Translations under genes and position numbers: made by a program
The notes under the pieces: generated by a model
Databases searched by the model: none
What the model was told of the DNA's origin: nothing
Seen by the model: only the letters and a program-made list of their open reading frames with translations
Assembly (NCBI GenBank): GCA_938084055.1
Contig: CALKDK010000010.1
Location: 124,001-188,000, forward strand
Source of the DNA: an uncultured Luminiphilus sp.
Lineage (GTDB): Bacteria; Pseudomonadota; Gammaproteobacteria; Pseudomonadales; Halieaceae
DNA: 64,000 nucleotides
Reading direction: 5' to 3'
Part shown: piece after piece, positions 1 to 8,024 of the stretch
Numbering within the stretch: position 1 is the first letter of the stretch
How the letters are laid out: every line of letters starts with the position of its first letter

Positions 1-1
1 T

Positions 2-205
2 GTCTGGCAACGATTGGGCGCGCCTCGATTGCGTTGGGCGCCATTTCTGTTCTGGGTCAGCCCGTCAGGTAAACGACTGCTGTCGAGCATTGATAACCCA
101 GAGGTGCGTCAAAGCGCCGCCGCGTATCGCAGTTCTGGCCAACAGTTCCTGGCTTACGTAGTGGTGGTGCTGGTCTGCGCAATACTGTACTTCCGGCTGG
201 CCTAG
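2..205 (+). CDS. 3' end of a gene cut by the window edge (C-terminal membrane segment)
   Basis: The frame is open from the left edge and closes at the TAG at 203-205, so only the last 67 or so codons of a longer gene are visible. A TTG at 14 could serve as a start, but nothing upstream argues for it. The visible tail ends in one hydrophobic segment (about twenty residues from FLAYVVVVLVCAIL onward), which suggests a C-terminal transmembrane helix. I do not recognise the family. It is followed by about 90 bases before the end of the convergent regulator gene. Confidence 0.45.
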   Translation, partial: VWQRLGAPRLRWAPFLFWVSPSGKRLLSSIDNPEVRQSAAAYRSSGQQFLAYVVVVLVCAILYFRLA

Positions 206-295
206 CTTACCGGGGGCGTCCACTGGCTTGCCGGGTAGTTCGACTGTTCTACATGGGAATGCTTTGCTCGGTGGTGCTGGGGCTGGCTGTCCGCT

Positions 296-1450
296 TCAGG
301 AGTAGGTCACAACGCTCTTGAGCATGAGGCTGACCAGCATCGACTGTCGTGACACCCCGGTTTTGGCAAATATCGAGCGCAGCTGGGCCCGGGCGGTGTT
401 CCTTGCTATACCCAGATCCCCCGATGCCTGATCCAGATTGGCGCCTTCGGCGAGTAATTTCGCCAGATTGACCTCAGCCTTGGTGAGGTTATAGAGGGAC
501 ATGAGGATGCGGGTATCAATTTCGTAACGCCGCTCGGGCTCGTTAATGAAAACCGTCATGTGTGGCGTGTGGCCGGGCTCGACGGTTTTGTCGATCATCA
601 TGGGTTTCACGAGTATTTCCAGGTCAGGGCGCCCCGAAGGCCGTTCCACGGCAAGGGCATTGGTCGGGGCAAACTCCTGGCCGCGCTGTGCGGTGACAAT
701 CGCGTCGATAAACTCGTTGAACTTGCTCCTTGCATTGGAACTCTCGAGGTGAATCTGGTCGTTGACAATAGTGAGTCCATCCTTTTCCCGGATAATGTTG
801 TCAGCAACTACGTTTCGCGTCACCACTTTGCCGCGTTCGTCCAATGTAACGACACCCACGGATTGACGGGTAATCGTTGAGCTATACAGGCGGCGCTCTT
901 TGTCCAGTTGTATCAGCTGCATGCCATTGGCAACCGCGCGTTGGATGTGCGGGGCCAACAGGGCGAGAAACTCCCGCTCCTCGGCGCCAAAGTTGTTGGA
1001 GCTTTTAGGCCGGCAGAATCGCACGCTGAAGCGCTGCCCGTTCGCATTGCGCAGATCCAGGCCTACCATATGGTGAATTTCGATGGGGGCCATACAAAAA
1101 CGATAGAGGTCGGTGTTGACCAACTGGCTGTAGGAAATGCATTCATCAAGGCACACCACCTTACCCCAGGGCAGGTTGGTCATCAGATTGGAGGTGTAGT
1201 GGCGATCGGTGTAGGGGTTGTCGTGGTCATCAACGAACGTTTTCTGGAGCACGTCTGATGATACAAACAGCAAGCCCCCATCATCTCCGTGGGGCTCGCG
1301 CATGGTAATTGAGCCAAAGTTGCTGTCGATTACGCGACGGGTTTCAGCGAGAAAGCCGTTATAGGGGTCTTCCTCAATGTGCCCGTCGTAAAGAACGCCC
1401 AGTAGGCGAGATAATTCTTCGAGCTTGGGTTGGATCATCGAATGCGACAT
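296..1450 (-). CDS. LuxR-family transcriptional regulator, candidate steroid-pathway regulator
   Basis: 384 residues. The last 70 or so residues (about 318-375) form a LuxR/GerE-type helix-turn-helix: LTKAEVNLAKLLAEG, then the recognition-helix region LGIARNTARAQLRSIFAKTG. The first 300 residues show no receiver aspartate pattern and look like a PAS/GAF-type sensor region. Regulators of this build are known from steroid degraders (TeiR of Comamonas testosteroni is LuxR-type). The gene lies downstream of, and on the same strand as, the hsaD-like hydrolase, about 107 bases away, so it may regulate the island. That role is inference. Start: the first ATG of the frame; a second ATG four codons in is also possible, and neither has a strong ribosome binding site. 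Confidence 0.8.
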   Translation of the reverse strand: MSHSMIQPKLEELSRLLGVLYDGHIEEDPYNGFLAETRRVIDSNFGSITMREPHGDDGGLLFVSSDVLQKTFVDDHDNPYTDRHYTSNLMTNLPWGKVVCLDECISYSQLVNTDLYRFCMAPIEIHHMVGLDLRNANGQRFSVRFCRPKSSNNFGAEEREFLALLAPHIQRAVANGMQLIQLDKERRLYSSTITRQSVGVVTLDERGKVVTRNVVADNIIREKDGLTIVNDQIHLESSNARSKFNEFIDAIVTAQRGQEFAPTNALAVERPSGRPDLEILVKPMMIDKTVEPGHTPHMTVFINEPERRYEIDTRILMSLYNLTKAEVNLAKLLAEGANLDQASGDLGIARNTARAQLRSIFAKTGVSRQSMLVSLMLKSVVTYS

Positions 1451-1510
1451 TTCTTGGGCGACGATGGGACCACGATAGCGCCGTCAGATTAAAGGTCAAT
1501 GGCAACCTCT

Positions 1511-1523
1511 GGTACTCTGTACC
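1511..1523. promoter_or_regulatory. Perfect short inverted repeat GGTAC-N3-GTACC upstream of the LuxR-type gene
   Basis: The repeat sits 60-75 bases upstream of the regulator start codon at 1450, between that gene and the hydrolase. A five-base perfect dyad with a three-base spacer is the size expected of a half-helix-turn operator. Calling it an operator is inference; five-base dyads also occur by chance. Confidence 0.25.
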
Positions 1524-1562
1524 TAAAAGGCGGGACCGCAGCCGGTCCAGGGGCGTTTTAGG
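1522..1562 (-). terminator. Stem-loop at the 3' end of the hydrolase gene, possible terminator
   Basis: CCTAAAA (1522-1528) pairs with TTTTAGG (1556-1562), and inside it GGACCG (1533-1538) pairs with CGGTCC (1543-1548) around a four-base loop. The structure includes the hydrolase stop codon. It could end or attenuate the minus-strand transcript before the LuxR-type gene. The only T-run is the TTTT within the stem, so this is a weak intrinsic terminator at best. Confidence 0.35.
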
Positions 1563-2403
1563 CGGTACTGCCGGCGCCCAGAAAATCCAGGCAGCGGCGA
1601 TTGAACAGTTGCGGATACTCAGCCATAACCCAGTGACCACAACGATTAAGTACCTCGGCCTGAACCCTGTCCGCCGATGACAAGATCTTCCAGACCCCTT
1701 CAGGGGGGCAGAATTTATCCTCGGTGCCCCAAAAGACCAGCACGGGCTGGGTGAGCCTGGCCAGGTCGTGACTCAGATCGGGTATGGCCATGGTGGCGAG
1801 CACGTGGGCATTTTGGCCCTGGAGGGTGGCCCAGCGCTCCCCGATCAATTCCTCATCAATAACCTCCGGATCAAAAACCAGTAAAGTCAGTAGGTTAGCC
1901 AGCACATCGCGTGTAAATTCTGGAGAGCCCATGGGGTGTTTGACCATGGTCTGTATGCCTTCCATGGCAAAATAGGCCGCTTTGTTCTCAATGCCCCCCG
2001 GTGCCATCAACACAAGGTTGCTCACCCGATCAGCATGTTCCAAAGCGGTCCCCAGAGCCACGGCCCCGCCCAGAGAGTTGCCGACAAGGGTCACCCGATC
2101 CAGTTGCAGGGTGTCCAGCACAGCCAGCAGGCCCTCGACAAAAAACTCGAGGGTGTAGTCAATATCGGTGGGTTTGTCGGTTTTGCCGTAGCCCCACTGG
2201 TCGTACACCACACAGCGATGCCCATCGGCCTGAAAAGCCGCAATGTTATTCTTGAAATTGCTCCATCCGCTGGCGCCGGGGCCACTGCCATGGATAAATA
2301 CCACGGTACCGCGCTCGGGCCCGTCAGCCGGGTGATCGGTGTAGTGCAGCGAGAGGCCCCGGGGCGTGGTGAGGAATTGAGGGCTCGCCGGATTACTCGG
2401 CAT
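1558..2403 (-). CDS. hsaD: Meta-cleavage product hydrolase, HsaD-like (alpha/beta hydrolase)
   Basis: 281 residues, the usual size of carbon-carbon bond hydrolases acting on meta-cleavage products (BphD/HsaD group). It carries the oxyanion motif HGSGPGA near residues 39-45, the nucleophile in GNSLGG (Ser110), an acid at about Asp229 in GTEDK, and His257 in RCGHW. In steroid degraders HsaD hydrolyses 4,9-DSHA to HIP (the C/D-ring propanoate) and a C5 dienoate. The start ATG overlaps the stop of the hsaA-like gene by one base (TGATG), so the two are translationally coupled. Steroid rather than biphenyl specificity is inferred from the neighbours hsaA, hsaC, fadD3 and ipdAB. Confidence 0.88.
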   Translation of the reverse strand: MPSNPASPQFLTTPRGLSLHYTDHPADGPERGTVVFIHGSGPGASGWSNFKNNIAAFQADGHRCVVYDQWGYGKTDKPTDIDYTLEFFVEGLLAVLDTLQLDRVTLVGNSLGGAVALGTALEHADRVSNLVLMAPGGIENKAAYFAMEGIQTMVKHPMGSPEFTRDVLANLLTLLVFDPEVIDEELIGERWATLQGQNAHVLATMAIPDLSHDLARLTQPVLVFWGTEDKFCPPEGVWKILSSADRVQAEVLNRCGHWVMAEYPQLFNRRCLDFLGAGSTA

Positions 2404-3533
2404 CAGACAAAAACATCCTGATTCTCTATGCCGAGCTGCATTGCGCCCAGGTTTCTCGCAAAACCCGTCGGGTTATTGGCGACATGGCAGCGCGCGATGT
2501 GAATGTCATGCCATAAATTCTGCAGTGGATGGCCGTTGAATACGGCCCGGCCACCGGCGACATCAAACAGCGTGTCAATGGCATCAATTGCTTTATCGAT
2601 AACCAGTGACGCCTGATAGCGAAACAGCACGCGCTCCTCAATGCTGGGCTTCCAGTCGCTACTCTCCATCTTGTCAAAGTTATGGAACATCACCGCCTCC
2701 AGTTCTCCGATGGTGTTCATCACCTGGGCAATACGCGTCTGTGTTTCGACGTCCCCTGCGAGTTTGGTGGGATCACTGGTGGCGGAGGCTGTGCGGGTTT
2801 CAATAAAGATTTTCAGGGCCTTTTTGAGCGCACCAATGGCAGCTGAGTTTACGACGCGCACGAAGGTCTGGGCCCAGGACAGGTTATAGATGGGGTTTTC
2901 CTGGTCATTGACGCAGTTAAAGCCATCCATCTGTTTGTGTGTGCGGTGTTCGGGGACAAAAATCGCTTCTTCAATGACGACATCATTGGATCCAGTTCCC
3001 TGGAGACCCATGACATTCCAGGTATCTTCGATGATGTACTGGCTTCGTGGGACAAGGAAGGTGCGGTAGCCATCACCGGGAATGACACCCCCCAGCAGTG
3101 CCCAGGTGCAATGCTCTGACCCGGAACTCCAGCCCCAGCGCCCGCTCAGCATAAAGCCGTCCTCACAGCGCTCTGCCCTGGCGCCCACGGGATTGTAGGA
3201 GCTGCTCACCAGGGTATTGGGATCGCTTTCGTAAACTTCGCGCTGTGCTTCTTCCGACATCAGGGCGATTTGGAAGGCGTGCACCGCGATGATGCCACTG
3301 GCCCACGCCGTGCTCATGTCGGCCTCGGCAATACGGATCTGCTCGCGAAAGAATTCCTGAGGTCGCTGCTCCTGACCGCCCCATTTTTTTGGCAGCATCA
3401 TGGTGTAGAAACCACAGTCCTTGAGAGCCTGAACGACTTCATGGCTCATCTGTCGATTACTGCGCTGCTCATCGGACTTGTTGGCGATCAGTTCCAGAAC
3501 CTGGGCGGTCACGACGGGTTGGTGGCTGCTCAT
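2403..3533 (-). CDS. hsaA: Flavin-dependent monooxygenase, HsaA-like oxygenase component
   Basis: 376 residues from the chosen start. It has an acyl-CoA-dehydrogenase-type fold of the group D flavin monooxygenases: an N-terminal helical domain with MLPKKWGG, a central SGRWGWSSGSEHC motif, and a C-terminal domain ending FARNLGA. HsaA hydroxylates the phenolic A ring of 3-HSA to the catechol 3,4-DHSA, using reduced flavin from a separate reductase (HsaB). No hsaB-like gene is in this window. The frame is open 20 codons further upstream, but the ATG at 3533 has a strong ribosome binding site (AGGGGAAG, 4-5 bases upstream), so I use it. A related biphenyl-type hydroxylase is the alternative reading. 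Confidence 0.86.
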   Translation of the reverse strand: MSSHQPVVTAQVLELIANKSDEQRSNRQMSHEVVQALKDCGFYTMMLPKKWGGQEQRPQEFFREQIRIAEADMSTAWASGIIAVHAFQIALMSEEAQREVYESDPNTLVSSSYNPVGARAERCEDGFMLSGRWGWSSGSEHCTWALLGGVIPGDGYRTFLVPRSQYIIEDTWNVMGLQGTGSNDVVIEEAIFVPEHRTHKQMDGFNCVNDQENPIYNLSWAQTFVRVVNSAAIGALKKALKIFIETRTASATSDPTKLAGDVETQTRIAQVMNTIGELEAVMFHNFDKMESSDWKPSIEERVLFRYQASLVIDKAIDAIDTLFDVAGGRAVFNGHPLQNLWHDIHIARCHVANNPTGFARNLGAMQLGIENQDVFV

Positions 3534-3622
3534 TTGCTTCCCCTGTTTTCGATTGCCGGAATCCAAACCTCCGGCAGCATTTTGTTGCTTCAATGCCGCA
3601 TCCTTACAAACGCGGTATCAAC

Positions 3623-3641
3623 CCACATCACCCGTATGTGG
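3623..3641. promoter_or_regulatory. Inverted repeat CCACAT-N7-ATGTGG between the hsaC- and hsaA-like genes
   Basis: A perfect six-base dyad with a seven-base spacer, about 90 bases upstream of the hsaA start and 42 bases downstream of the stop of the gene upstream on the minus strand. It could be an operator for a second promoter driving hsaA-hsaD, or simply an RNA hairpin. The 131-base gap is long compared with the tight spacing elsewhere in this cluster, which favours a regulatory site. Confidence 0.3.
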
Positions 3642-3664
3642 TAACTCAATGTCTGAATGAGGGG

Positions 3665-4573
3665 TTAGTCCATCTGGCCGACGCTGAAGTCATGACCCCA
3701 GAAGCTGGGCACAGTGCTTTCGAACACGGAATAGTCCGACCAGTCGTCAACGGTCCGGCCCTCGGCCCCGTATTCGATGTCAAATCCCCCGGGGCTGCGC
3801 ATATAAAAGGACACCATGTGGTCGTTGGCGTGGCGTCCCAGCGTGCCAGACAGTTTCACGTTTGCCGCGATTCGGCGGTCATTGCAGCGGCCCACTTCAT
3901 CGATATCATGCACCTCCAGCATGAGGTGCACGCACCCTGCCGGCATGGGCATCTCAAACAGTCCCAGGCTGTGGTGCCGGCGATTGCAGTGTAAAAACCA
4001 GAGGCGTTTGACGGGCTCATCGGGGTCTGGTGTGAAACGCAGCTTCATCAGGTCAGAGAGGCCAAAGCCCAGTACGTCCGTAAAAAAAGTGGCCGTCGCA
4101 TCGAAATTAACTGCCGGTAGGACGATGTGTCCTAGACCCTGCTCTGCCGTGACGAACCCGCTGACACCGGTGGCCGAGTTAAATGCAGCGAAATCAGAAA
4201 CCACGCCCCAGAACGCCTCGTGCTGGTTGCCAGCGGGGTCGACAAATGTCAGCAGGTTTTGTACCCGCCGCTGGGCAATCAAATCCGGGCTGCCCCAGCT
4301 AAATTTGACACCGGCACGGGTGAGGGCCTCAGCCACGTCGTCAAGCCCCTGGGCCGAATTGGTTTCCCAACCACAGACAGATAGCGCCTCCGCGTCCCCG
4401 GGGGTTACGAAGATACGATAGGGATGATCGTCAATCTTGAAATAAGCCTCGCCGGGATTGGCTGCGAGTCGTTCGCTGACATCTTCCAGACCCAGCACCT
4501 CCGTCGCAAATTTCTGCCAGGCCTCGGGTTGCCCGCTGGATACCCCAACGTACCCCAAACTTTTAATGGTCAT
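3665..4573 (-). CDS. hsaC: Extradiol ring-cleavage dioxygenase, HsaC-like
   Basis: 302 residues with two tandem vicinal-oxygen-chelate domains, as in type I extradiol dioxygenases (BphC/HsaC). The iron ligands expected from the family are present in the C-terminal domain: His149 (GLGHIVL), His216 (CVHLMLEV) and Glu267 (GGFDIEYG). A histidine pair near 200 (RRHHSLGL) and Tyr257 fit the second-sphere active-site residues of BphC. HsaC cleaves the steroid catechol 3,4-DHSA at the 4,5 bond. It lies 15 bases downstream of the fadD3-like gene on the same strand. Its substrate is inferred from context; the chemistry is well supported. Confidence 0.88.
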   Translation of the reverse strand: MTIKSLGYVGVSSGQPEAWQKFATEVLGLEDVSERLAANPGEAYFKIDDHPYRIFVTPGDAEALSVCGWETNSAQGLDDVAEALTRAGVKFSWGSPDLIAQRRVQNLLTFVDPAGNQHEAFWGVVSDFAAFNSATGVSGFVTAEQGLGHIVLPAVNFDATATFFTDVLGFGLSDLMKLRFTPDPDEPVKRLWFLHCNRRHHSLGLFEMPMPAGCVHLMLEVHDIDEVGRCNDRRIAANVKLSGTLGRHANDHMVSFYMRSPGGFDIEYGAEGRTVDDWSDYSVFESTVPSFWGHDFSVGQMD

Positions 4574-4588
4574 GCTGGCCTGCTCCTG

Positions 4589-6187
4589 TTATCCAATTAA
4601 AGTTGCTGCGCGGCTGCGCAATTCGGTCTTCAGAACCTTGCCGGTCGCGTTCATCGGCAGGCTATCTGTCCAGAAAATATGCCTTGGGACTTTGTAGTTC
4701 GCCATGTGCTCTCGGCACCAACGTGTTATCTCCTGCGCGCTTGGGTGACCGGATTGTGCGGGTACCATAAAGGCTACACCCACCTCCCCAAGACGCTTGT
4801 CGGCGGTCCCCACAACGGCCGCCTGGCCTACATCGGGATGTCGGGTAAGCTGTTGTTCAATCTCAGCGGGGTAGCAGTTAAAGCCCCCGCAAATATACAT
4901 ATCTTTGAGTCGATCGGTAATGTACAGGTTACCGGCCTCATCGAGGTGGCCCAGGTCCCCGGTGTGTAGCCAGCCCGACCTGTCGATGGTCTCGAGGGTG
5001 GCCGCCTCGTTTTCAAAGTAACCCCGCATGACGTTGTAGCCCCGCACCGTAATTTCTCCCGTCAAACCGGCATCGAGAATGTCGCCATCGGGGCCCTGAA
5101 TCGTCACTTCAATACCGGGGATGGCGCGCCCTGAAGTGTGGGCAATGGTCTCGGCACTGTCGCCGCGCCGGCACATGGTGACCAGGCCGCAGGTTTCCGA
5201 AAGTCCGTAGGCAGTAATGACCGTCTTGATCCCCATTTTTTGCTGCATCGATTCAATCAACTCAGTGGGTATGACGGCAGCTCCCGTTGTGGCCTTGGCG
5301 AGGGTCGCCAGTTTTGCCGGGTCAAAGTCGGGGTGGGCCATAATCGACTGAAACAGCGTCGGGGGGCCGGGCATGACGTTGATGCGGTAGCGACTGACGC
5401 AGGCCATGACCTGAGGGACATCGAAAACCGGTAGGGGAAACGCTGTGGCCCCCGCGATCATTGTGGCCAACCACCCCGCCTTGTAGCCAAAACTATGGAA
5501 AAAAGGGTTAATAATGAGGTAATGGTCACTGGGTTCGAGACCGAGAATATCGGTAAATGCCGAAAAGGCCTCTACATTCTGGCCATGATCAGTGACGACG
5601 CCTTTTGGTTGTCCGGTTGTGCCCGAGGTGAACAGAATGTCGGAGACGGTGCGCGCTTCCACCCGCCTGGCTGCCGTTTCAAGGTCCGCGGATATCTCTC
5701 CCTTCTGTAACAGCAAGCGACCTTCCTCAAGGCAGTGGGCAAAGGCATCGGCCTTGGATTGCAGGGTCATGGTGACCGTTGTAACAAGCTCGGGTAATGA
5801 ATAGCCATGGAGTTGGGCGGGATAATCGACATCGAGGAAGTGATCCACCGAAAACAGGAATCGCGCCCCGCTGCGACGGAGGATGTCCGCCGCTTCGATC
5901 CCCTTGTAGCGGGTGTTTAATGTGACGACCGTGGCACCGATCCATTGTGCGCCCAGAGCCGCGACGATCCACTGTTGGCAGTTGGGGGCCCAGATCGCGA
6001 CCCGATCACCGAGCCTGCAACCCCGGGTTAATAGCCAGCATCCCAGTGCCCGGGCCTGTTCCTGGGCTTCCCGGTAAGTCAGTGTCACAGGACCATCCAC
6101 GACAAAGGGTTTGGCGGGGAGGGTGGCAGCGCGCTGCGCCAGTAATGCCGGGATGGTCGTTGCCTTGTTGTGATTCACGTCAGTCAT
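4589..6187 (-). CDS. fadD3: Acyl-CoA synthetase, FadD3-like HIP-CoA ligase
   Basis: 532 residues, a full-length AMP-forming acyl-CoA ligase. It shows the P-loop TSGTTGQPKG near 187-196, the A5 motif YGLSE near 327-331, HTGDLG near 408-413, the hinge DRLKDMYICGG, and the catalytic lysine in NATGK (Lys517). FadD3 attaches CoA to HIP, the C/D-ring propanoate left after A/B-ring degradation. Divergence from ipdA across 146 bases, plus hsaC-hsaA-hsaD downstream, makes HIP the likeliest substrate. This is the first gene of the minus-strand operon. A general medium-chain ligase is the alternative. Confidence 0.83.
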   Translation of the reverse strand: MTDVNHNKATTIPALLAQRAATLPAKPFVVDGPVTLTYREAQEQARALGCWLLTRGCRLGDRVAIWAPNCQQWIVAALGAQWIGATVVTLNTRYKGIEAADILRRSGARFLFSVDHFLDVDYPAQLHGYSLPELVTTVTMTLQSKADAFAHCLEEGRLLLQKGEISADLETAARRVEARTVSDILFTSGTTGQPKGVVTDHGQNVEAFSAFTDILGLEPSDHYLIINPFFHSFGYKAGWLATMIAGATAFPLPVFDVPQVMACVSRYRINVMPGPPTLFQSIMAHPDFDPAKLATLAKATTGAAVIPTELIESMQQKMGIKTVITAYGLSETCGLVTMCRRGDSAETIAHTSGRAIPGIEVTIQGPDGDILDAGLTGEITVRGYNVMRGYFENEAATLETIDRSGWLHTGDLGHLDEAGNLYITDRLKDMYICGGFNCYPAEIEQQLTRHPDVGQAAVVGTADKRLGEVGVAFMVPAQSGHPSAQEITRWCREHMANYKVPRHIFWTDSLPMNATGKVLKTELRSRAATLIG

Positions 6188-6333
6188 TTCAGGGTTCCCC
6201 GGAGATACCCAAATCCCCAGCCGCCACGCTAAAGCCAGGCTAAATTCCTGTCATAGTCTCAATGGAGGATGATACTGGGAGAGGCGGATTTGATACTGAA
6301 ATCCCAGCGTTTCTCCCACACAGGATAGTTGTC
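6188..6333. promoter_or_regulatory. Divergent promoter region between fadD3- and ipdA-like genes, with direct repeats
   Basis: These 146 bases must hold promoters for both operons of the steroid island. The octamer TGATACTG occurs at 6270-6277 and again at 6291-6298, exactly 21 bases apart (two helical turns). CTGGGA at 6275-6280 is also mirrored by TCCCAG at 6302-6307. I do not see the CAAG-type palindrome described for actinobacterial KstR2. The repeats are candidates for binding by the LuxR-type regulator; that is inference. Confidence 0.4.
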
Positions 6334-7206
6334 ATGGACAAACTGGTGTCAGCCAGCGAGGCCCTGTCGGTCATTGAGGATGGCATGACGGTGGGAATTG
6401 GTGGATGGGGGCCGCGCCGCAAGCCCATGGCGTTGGTTCGAGAACTGCTGCGCTCCGAGGTTAAAGACCTCACGGTCATTGCATATGGTGGCGCGGACGT
6501 TGGCCTACTCTGCGCCGCAGGCAAAGTGCGCCGGGTCATTTTTGCTTTCGTCTCTCTTGATTTCCTGCCACTCGAACCGGCTTTTCGGAAGGCCCGGCAA
6601 GCGGGTGCTGTTGATGTCATGGAGATTGATGAGGGAATGCTGTTGCTGGGCCTGCGGGCTGGCGCCTGGGGGTGTCCCTACATTCCCACGCGGATTGGCC
6701 TGGGGACCGACGTTTTGAAAAACGCACCGGATATCGCCCTCGTCGATAGCCCCTATGATGACAAGGAATGGGTGGCGATGCCCGCATTGCGGCCCGACGT
6801 CGCGCTGTTGCACGTTACCCGTGCGGACCGAAGGGGTGTTTGTGAGATCGCGGGTCCCGACCACTACATGGACGATTTGTTTGCTCGCGCTGCGGGGCAC
6901 ACGGTGGTCTCGACCGAGGAGATGGTGGATAGCACATATTTTCATGATCCCACTGTGGCCCGGCGGGTATTTTGGGAGCGTAACTGCACCCAGGCGGTGG
7001 TCCATCTGCCCGGGGGCGCCCACCCGTCTTCCAGCGATCCGCTGTACGGATTTGATGTCCCCCATTTCAAGCGCTACAACCAACTGCTGTCAGAGGACGG
7101 CTATGCCGCCTGGGTGGCTGAGTTTTTGGGGGATGGTGAAGCCGCCTATCAGGACAATGTGGGTGGCCTGGCGGGAATACAGTCTCTGCCATTGCCGGTT
7201 TATTGA
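6334..7206 (+). CDS. ipdA: IpdA-like CoA-transferase-family subunit (COCHEA-CoA hydrolase alpha)
   Basis: 290 residues from the ATG at 6334, which has AGGA about nine bases upstream; the open frame starts 24 codons earlier without support. The glycine-rich CoA-transferase motif VGIGGWGPR (about 20-28) and the acidic EIDEG stretch (about 97-101) fit the class I CoA-transferase alpha fold. IpdAB is a member of this family that hydrolytically opens the last steroid ring of COCHEA-CoA instead of moving CoA. Pairing with an IpdB-like subunit and a divergent FadD3 argues for IpdA rather than an ordinary 3-oxoacid CoA-transferase. First gene of a thirteen-gene operon. Confidence 0.85.
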   Translation: MDKLVSASEALSVIEDGMTVGIGGWGPRRKPMALVRELLRSEVKDLTVIAYGGADVGLLCAAGKVRRVIFAFVSLDFLPLEPAFRKARQAGAVDVMEIDEGMLLLGLRAGAWGCPYIPTRIGLGTDVLKNAPDIALVDSPYDDKEWVAMPALRPDVALLHVTRADRRGVCEIAGPDHYMDDLFARAAGHTVVSTEEMVDSTYFHDPTVARRVFWERNCTQAVVHLPGGAHPSSSDPLYGFDVPHFKRYNQLLSEDGYAAWVAEFLGDGEAAYQDNVGGLAGIQSLPLPVY

Positions 7207-7217
7207 GGTTGAGCCCG

Positions 7218-8024
7218 ATGAATTTTTCTCTTGCCGAATTAATGGTCTGCGCAGCAAGCCGTATTTTTGCGGACGAGGGTGAGGTCTTGGTTACAGGCAT
7301 TGGCCTGCTACCCCGGCTCGCCGCCAGCCTGGCCATGCGCACCTCAAATCCAGACATCATGATGACTGACAGTCAGTCCTTTATGCTGTCTAAACCCAAC
7401 CCGGTAAGCGGCATGGCAAATCACGAAGCCCAGGCCAATGAAAACTGGATGGGATTTGCCCGCATTTTTGACAATGTCTGGAGCGGCCATCGCCACGCAC
7501 TGGTCGGCCCCTCCCAGATTGATCGATACGGGCAGAGCAATATTTCTGCCCTAGGGCGTAGCTACCAGGCGCCCAAGGTACAGCTGTTGGGGGTCCGTGG
7601 TTTCCCGGGGAATTCTATCTCTCACGCCAATTCGTTCTTTGTCCCCGCCCACAGCCGCAGGGTCTTCGTAGAGGGCGAATGTGATGTCGTCTGCTCGATA
7701 GGCTACAACCCCGGGCGTTTGCCTCGGGGCTACCGTCTGGCAGATATCGATATTCGCAACGTGGTCACGGATCTTTGCGTTCTGGATTTTTTGGGGCCGA
7801 GCCACCAGATGCGGGTTGTGTCCCTGCACCCGGGCGTAAGCCTTGACGAAGTTCGTGACAACACTGGCTTCGAGCTCGCAGTAGCGGAGGGTCTCAGCGA
7901 GACGGCCCCGCCTACGGAGCCGCAGTTGCTGCTGCTGGACGAACTGGATCCACTGGACTTGCGCGCACGCCAGCTGAAAAATAATCCGCCGGGCAACCGG
8001 ACGATGGAGGAGAGCGCCCCATGA
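7218..8024 (+). CDS. ipdB: IpdB-like CoA-transferase-family subunit (COCHEA-CoA hydrolase beta)
   Basis: 268 residues from the ATG at 7218, which is preceded by GAGG about ten bases upstream; a TTG at 7203 lies too close to the ipdA stop. It has the beta-subunit fold of class I CoA transferases, with a long region (NENWMGFARIFDNVW, GPSQIDRYGQSN) typical of the IpdB group. It lacks the usual catalytic SENG motif of true CoA transferases, as expected for the ring-opening hydrolase. It ends in an ATGA overlap with the enoyl-CoA hydratase gene. Confidence 0.84.
   Translation: MNFSLAELMVCAASRIFADEGEVLVTGIGLLPRLAASLAMRTSNPDIMMTDSQSFMLSKPNPVSGMANHEAQANENWMGFARIFDNVWSGHRHALVGPSQIDRYGQSNISALGRSYQAPKVQLLGVRGFPGNSISHANSFFVPAHSRRVFVEGECDVVCSIGYNPGRLPRGYRLADIDIRNVVTDLCVLDFLGPSHQMRVVSLHPGVSLDEVRDNTGFELAVAEGLSETAPPTEPQLLLLDELDPLDLRARQLKNNPPGNRTMEESAP

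Noticed and set aside
1374..1640. Small frames on both strands around the hydrolase-LuxR junction
   Set aside because: Arg-rich translations without domains, overlapping two well supported genes.
6188..6333. KstR2-type CAAG/CTTG palindrome in the fadD3-ipdA promoter
   Set aside because: I looked for it and did not find it on either strand; the visible repeats are of another kind.
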